The notes beneath the pieces are model-generated. The model was not told the DNA's origin. It did not search any database and saw nothing but the letters and a program-made list of their open reading frames with translations. From NCBI GenBank assembly GCA_947497195.1, contig CANMGM010000082.1:1-9060 (forward strand): a stretch of DNA of 9,060 bases, written 5' to 3'. Below are positions 5,660 to 9,060 of the stretch, in pieces (within the stretch, counting starts at the first letter, position 1; every line of letters begins with the position of its first letter). This DNA is from Bacteroidota bacterium. GTDB taxonomy: Bacteria > Bacteroidota > Bacteroidia > M30B66. The position numbers and the translations under genes are program-made.

Positions 5660-6355
5660 ATGGCAAAACTGACTAAAAAACGCAAAGCTGTTATCGGAAA
5701 AGTGGAAGAAGATAAATCTTATCCGCTTCTCGATGCTGCCCGCTTAGTAAAGGAAATCACCACGACCAAATTCGATGCATCAGTTGACATCGCAGTTCGT
5801 TTGGGAGTTGATCCACGTAAAGCAAACCAAATGGTTCGCGGAACGGTATCGCTTCCACATGGAACGGGTAAAACTGTACGCGTGTTGGTGCTTTGTACTC
5901 CCGATAAGGAAGAAGAAGCAAAAGCCGCAGGTGCAGACTACGTTGGTCTGGATGAATACATTGACAAAATTAAAGGGGGCTGGACAGATGTTGATGTTAT
6001 CATCACAATGCCCAGTATCATGGCCAAAGTTGGTGCGCTCGGACGAGTTCTGGGGCCGCGCGGCTTGATGCCAAATCCCAAAACGGGTACCGTTACCATT
6101 GAAGTTGGAAAAGCTGTAACTGAGGTTAAAGCTGGTAAAATCGACTTCAAAGTGGATAAAACTGGTATCGTGCATGCTGCAATCGGCAAAGCGTCGTTTT
6201 CGACCGACAAGCTCCACGACAATGCAAAGGAATTGCTTTCTACTATTTTAAAGTTGAAGCCATCCAGCGCTAAAGGAGCTTACGTTCGAAGCATCTATAT
6301 GTCGAGTACTATGAGTCCTTCAGTTGCGGTTGATATTAAATCAATCGGTGCCTGA
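5660..6355 (+). CDS. rplA: 50S ribosomal protein L1
   Basis: L1 forms the mobile L1 stalk that helps release deacylated tRNA from the E site and, in many bacteria, represses the rplK-rplA mRNA. The 231-residue length is normal. The hallmark LGPRGLMPNPKTGTVT follows IMAKVGALGRV near residues 120-143, and the protein ends with the usual SSTMSPSVAVDIKSI. The ATG at 5660 is preceded by GGAG five bases upstream, the only clear Shine-Dalgarno-like sequence among the genes of this window. rplK ends 20 bases earlier and rplJ begins 27 bases later, so these are co-transcribed. Confidence 0.98.
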   Translation: MAKLTKKRKAVIGKVEEDKSYPLLDAARLVKEITTTKFDASVDIAVRLGVDPRKANQMVRGTVSLPHGTGKTVRVLVLCTPDKEEEAKAAGADYVGLDEYIDKIKGGWTDVDVIITMPSIMAKVGALGRVLGPRGLMPNPKTGTVTIEVGKAVTEVKAGKIDFKVDKTGIVHAAIGKASFSTDKLHDNAKELLSTILKLKPSSAKGAYVRSIYMSSTMSPSVAVDIKSIGA

Positions 6356-6382
6356 TTTCACTAACCTTTTATTCTTGAAAAA

Positions 6383-6904
6383 ATGAACAAAGAAGAAAAA
6401 GACCAGGTGATTGAGACACTGGTTGCCAAATTCAGCTCAACACCTAACTTCTATATCACCGATACGTCGTCTTTAACAGTAGAGAAAACGAATAACCTTC
6501 GTCGCCTTTGCTTCAAGCGGAATATCGAGTTACGCGTGGTTAAAAACACATTGCTTAAAAAGGCTTTCGATCGCATGGATGCGGATTTTTCTCCCATCTA
6601 TGGATCATTGAAAGGCTTTTCGGCTGTGATGTTTTCCGATACGGTAAATGAACCCGCGAAACTGATTAAGGAGTTCCGTAAAACTGATGAAAAACCAATC
6701 CTTAAAGCTGCCTTCGTTGAAGAATCGTTCTACATCGGAGATAACCAATTGGATGCGTTGATCTCAATCAAAACCAAAAACGAGGTTATCGGTGATATTA
6801 TCGGATTGCTTCAATCACCTGCTAAAAATGTTGTTTCTGCCCTTAAATCGGGTGGTGGCAAAATTGCAGGAATTGTTAAAACACTTTCTGAACGTAACGC
6901 CTAA
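6383..6904 (+). CDS. rplJ: 50S ribosomal protein L10
   Basis: L10 anchors the L7/L12 dimers to the ribosome. The 173-residue product has the globular rRNA-binding domain at residues 1 to about 130, with the conserved NNLRRLCF, ELRVVKNTLLKKA and LKGFSAVMFSD stretches. A C-terminal helical tail (from about 140, ending GIVKTLSERNA) is where L12 dimers bind. The ATG at 6383 lies 27 bases after rplA, with no Shine-Dalgarno (ATTCTTGAAAAA). That gap is too short to hold the long L10 autoregulatory leader known from Escherichia coli, so any feedback site must lie elsewhere, such as inside rplA. Confidence 0.97.
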   Translation: MNKEEKDQVIETLVAKFSSTPNFYITDTSSLTVEKTNNLRRLCFKRNIELRVVKNTLLKKAFDRMDADFSPIYGSLKGFSAVMFSDTVNEPAKLIKEFRKTDEKPILKAAFVEESFYIGDNQLDALISIKTKNEVIGDIIGLLQSPAKNVVSALKSGGGKIAGIVKTLSERNA

Positions 6905-6962
6905 TCTCACAACACAATTTTCACTAATCAATTTTTTGTACAATCTCTAAAACTCAATAAAA

Positions 6963-7337
6963 ATGGCAGATCTCAAAGCTTTCGCTGAACAGTTGGTAAA
7001 CCTTACTGTTAAAGAAGTGAATGAACTTGCTCAAATCCTTAAAGACGAATACGGTATCGAACCGGCTGCTGCTGCAGTTGCTGTTGCTGCCCCTGCTGCA
7101 GGTGGTGGTGCTGTTGCTGAAGAACAAACATCTTTCGATGTAATTCTTAAAAGCGCAGGGCCTAACAAACTTGCCGTAGTAAAGCTTGTAAAAGAGCTTA
7201 CAGGTCTTGGATTGAAAGAAGCCAAGGACCTTGTAGACGGCGCTCCAAAGCCGCTTAAAGAAGGTGTGGCTAAGGACGAAGCAGAAGCGCTTAAATCGCA
7301 ACTGACAGAAGCCGGTGCCGAAGTTGAAGTTAAATAA
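6963..7337 (+). CDS. rplL: 50S ribosomal protein L7/L12
   Basis: L7/L12 is the multi-copy stalk protein that recruits and stimulates translational GTPases such as EF-Tu. The 124 residues show the N-terminal dimerisation domain (about 1-33), an Ala/Val/Gly-rich hinge (about 35-52), and the C-terminal factor-binding domain with FDVILKSAGPNKLAVVKLVK, LTGLGLKEAKDLVDGAPK and the end EAGAEVEVK. It follows rplJ after a 58-base A/T-rich gap, with leader AACTCAATAAAA and no Shine-Dalgarno. A strong hairpin lies just downstream, before rpoB, consistent with the need to make several L12 copies per RpoB. Confidence 0.99.
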   Translation: MADLKAFAEQLVNLTVKEVNELAQILKDEYGIEPAAAAVAVAAPAAGGGAVAEEQTSFDVILKSAGPNKLAVVKLVKELTGLGLKEAKDLVDGAPKPLKEGVAKDEAEALKSQLTEAGAEVEVK

Positions 7338-7352
7338 ACTTCAGGTTCAATG

Positions 7353-7391
7353 ACTGCTTAAGACTTCAATTTTATTGAGGTCTTAAGCAGT
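7353..7391 (+). promoter_or_regulatory. Long hairpin between rplL and rpoB (attenuator or processing site)
   Basis: Bases 7354-7370 pair with 7374-7390 over 17 positions, with a single G-T pair, around a TTT loop; A7353 with T7391 adds an eighteenth pair. The core is CTGCTTAAGAC opposite GTCTTAAGCAG. The downstream sequence is T-rich (TTTATACACTTTTATCC, then TTTTTTCTTTCTT), but no uninterrupted T run follows the stem directly. In Escherichia coli this gap holds a partial terminator and an RNase III site; the same role is inferred here. Confidence 0.75.
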
Positions 7392-7442
7392 TTATACACT
7401 TTTATCCTTTTTTCTTTCTTCCAACCTTTAAATCCGAGTACC

Positions 7443-9060
7443 TTGACTTACACAAAAAAACGCCAGCAGAGACTAAGCTTCGCCTCGAGCAAGCTGCCGG
7501 TTGATTATCCAGATTTTCTGGATGTTCAGGTTCAATCGTTCAAGGATTTCTTTCAGCTCGAAACTACACCCGAAAACCGCCAGAATGAAGGCCTGTTTAA
7601 GGTATTTGCTGAAAACTTCCCGATTTCGGACGCACGAAATAATTTTGTGCTCGAATTCCTGGATTACTTTATCGATCCACCCCGCTACTCCATCGAAGAA
7701 TGTTTGGAGCGCGGTTTAACTTACAGCGTGCCACTTAAAGCCAAACTAAAGCTTTACTGCACCGACCCTGAGCACGAAGATTTTGAAACCATCGTGCAGG
7801 ATGTGTACCTCGGTACAATTCCATACATGACACCGAAAGGAACTTTTGTTATCAATGGTGCCGAGCGTGTTGTGGTTTCTCAGTTGCATCGTTCTCCCGG
7901 AGTTTTCTTCGGTCAGAGCCGCCACGCAAACGGAACGAAATTGTATTCGGCCCGTGTTATCCCTTTCAAGGGATCATGGATCGAGTTTGCTACAGACATT
8001 AACAATGTCATGTATGCCTACATCGACCGTAAAAAGAAATTACCTGTAACCACACTGCTCCGTGCAATTGGTTACGAAAGCGATAAAGATATCCTCGAAA
8101 TCTTTGGCTTGGCTGATGAATTCAAGGTTAATAAAACGAATATTAAGAATGCCGTAGGTCGAAAACTTGCTGCTCGTGTATTAAAAACATGGATCGAGGA
8201 CTTCGTAGATGAAGATACCGGTGAGGTTGTTTCTATCGAGCGTAACGAGGTTATTATCGACCGTGAAATCGTAATCGAAAAAGAACATCTCGACCAAATT
8301 CTTGAGTCGGGTGTAAAATCGATTATCCTGCACAAGGAAGATATCAACACGGCCGATTATAGCATCATTTACAATACCTTACAAAAAGATACGTCGAACT
8401 CCGAGAAAGAAGCGGTTGAGCATATCTACCGTCAGTTGCGTAATGCTGAGCCACCCGATGAGGAAACGGCTCGTGGCATTATCGATAAACTGTTCTTCTC
8501 CGATAAACGCTACGATTTAGGTGATGTTGGTCGTTACCGCATCAACAAAAAGCTACAAATGAGCACGCCCGAAGACATTCGCGTGCTTACCAAGGAAGAT
8601 ATTATTTCCATCATTCGTTACCTCATCGAGCTCATTAACTCGAAGGCAGATGTGGATGATATCGACCACTTAAGCAACCGTCGTGTTCGCACCGTTGGTG
8701 AGCAGCTTTATGGTCAGTTTGGTGTTGGTCTTTCGCGTATGGCACGTACCATTCGTGAGCGTATGAATGTGCGCGATAACGAGGTGTTTACGCCAACAGA
8801 TTTGATTAACGCCAAAACACTTTCGAGCGTTATCAACTCATTCTTCGGTACCAACCAGCTGAGCCAGTTCATGGACCAGACCAACCCGCTTTCGGAACTC
8901 ACGCACAAGCGTCGTCTTTCGGCACTCGGGCCAGGAGGTCTTTCGCGTGAGCGTGCAGGTTTCGAGGTGCGCGACGTTCACTACACGCATTACGGGCGTT
9001 TGTGTACCATCGAAACTCCTGAAGGTCCAAACATCGGTTTGATTTCTTCATTGTGTGTAT
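7443..9060 (+). CDS. rpoB: DNA-directed RNA polymerase subunit beta, N-terminal part (3' end outside window)
   Basis: The frame is open from TTG at 7443 to the window end, giving 539 of roughly 1270 codons. The N-terminus (TYTKKRQQRLSFASSK, then DYPDFLDVQVQSFKDFFQLE) aligns with known Bacteroidota RpoB starts within a residue or so. No ATG or GTG occurs in frame upstream back to at least 7380, and the first in-frame ATG, at 7828, is far inside conserved protein; TTG is therefore the likely start. Landmarks include RSPGVFFGQS, IPFKGSWIEFATD, DDIDHLSNRRVRTVGEQL and the rifampicin region at codons 469-499. There, the residues matching Escherichia coli Asp516, Ser522, His526, Arg529 and Ser531 are wild type (here 478, 484, 488, 491, 493). 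rplL ends 105 bases upstream; no separate promoter was seen. Confidence 0.97.
   Translation, partial: MTYTKKRQQRLSFASSKLPVDYPDFLDVQVQSFKDFFQLETTPENRQNEGLFKVFAENFPISDARNNFVLEFLDYFIDPPRYSIEECLERGLTYSVPLKAKLKLYCTDPEHEDFETIVQDVYLGTIPYMTPKGTFVINGAERVVVSQLHRSPGVFFGQSRHANGTKLYSARVIPFKGSWIEFATDINNVMYAYIDRKKKLPVTTLLRAIGYESDKDILEIFGLADEFKVNKTNIKNAVGRKLAARVLKTWIEDFVDEDTGEVVSIERNEVIIDREIVIEKEHLDQILESGVKSIILHKEDINTADYSIIYNTLQKDTSNSEKEAVEHIYRQLRNAEPPDEETARGIIDKLFFSDKRYDLGDVGRYRINKKLQMSTPEDIRVLTKEDIISIIRYLIELINSKADVDDIDHLSNRRVRTVGEQLYGQFGVGLSRMARTIRERMNVRDNEVFTPTDLINAKTLSSVINSFFGTNQLSQFMDQTNPLSELTHKRRLSALGPGGLSRERAGFEVRDVHYTHYGRLCTIETPEGPNIGLISSLCV

Noticed and set aside
6356..6382. L10 autoregulatory leader before rplJ
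   Set aside because: The gap is only 27 bases and has no room for the kink-turn structure.

Overview
The window comes from a member of the Bacteroidota (Bacteroidetes). The RpoB, EF-Tu and L11 sequences have the phylum's character. The tRNA-tuf cluster is preceded by a textbook Bacteroidota promoter (TTTG, 19 bases, TACATTTG). Nearly all genes lack a Shine-Dalgarno sequence and have A- or A/C-rich leaders. I cannot fix the class: RpoB looks as close to Flavobacteriia/Cytophagia types as to Bacteroidia.

Layout. Bases 1-632 hold the 3' end of a DEAD-box RNA helicase gene (DbpA-type RNA-binding domain and an Arg/Gly-rich tail). Convergent to it, on the minus strand, is a complete Ldh2-family malate/lactate-type dehydrogenase (655-1734). 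A divergent intergenic region (1735-1863) carries promoter-like and operator-like sequences and leads to a short HPF/RaiA-type ribosome hibernation factor (1864-2163). From 2228 onward all genes are on the plus strand: promoter, tRNA-Thr(UGU), tRNA-Tyr(GUA), a 143-base structured spacer, tRNA-Gly(UCC), tRNA-Thr(GGU), tuf, a terminator-like hairpin, tRNA-Trp(CCA), secE, nusG, rplK, rplA, rplJ, rplL, a long perfect hairpin, and the first 539 codons of rpoB (TTG start, running off the window end).

How the genes work together. This is the conserved translation/transcription core cluster. EF-Tu delivers aminoacyl-tRNA and is co-located with five tRNA genes. L11, L1, L10 and L7/L12 build the ribosomal stalk and L1 arm where elongation factors act. 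NusG and RpoB belong to the transcription machinery, and SecE is part of the protein export channel. HPF and the helicase fit the same theme of ribosome and RNA management. The dehydrogenase is the only clearly metabolic gene.

No new defence, mobile or biosynthetic system is visible, and the protein-coding content is ordinary. The items most worth a second look are non-coding: the folded spacer in the tRNA cluster, the 18-bp hairpin between rplL and rpoB combined with the TTG start of rpoB, the U-U mismatch in the tRNA-Trp acceptor stem, and the imperfect palindrome in front of the dehydrogenase gene.
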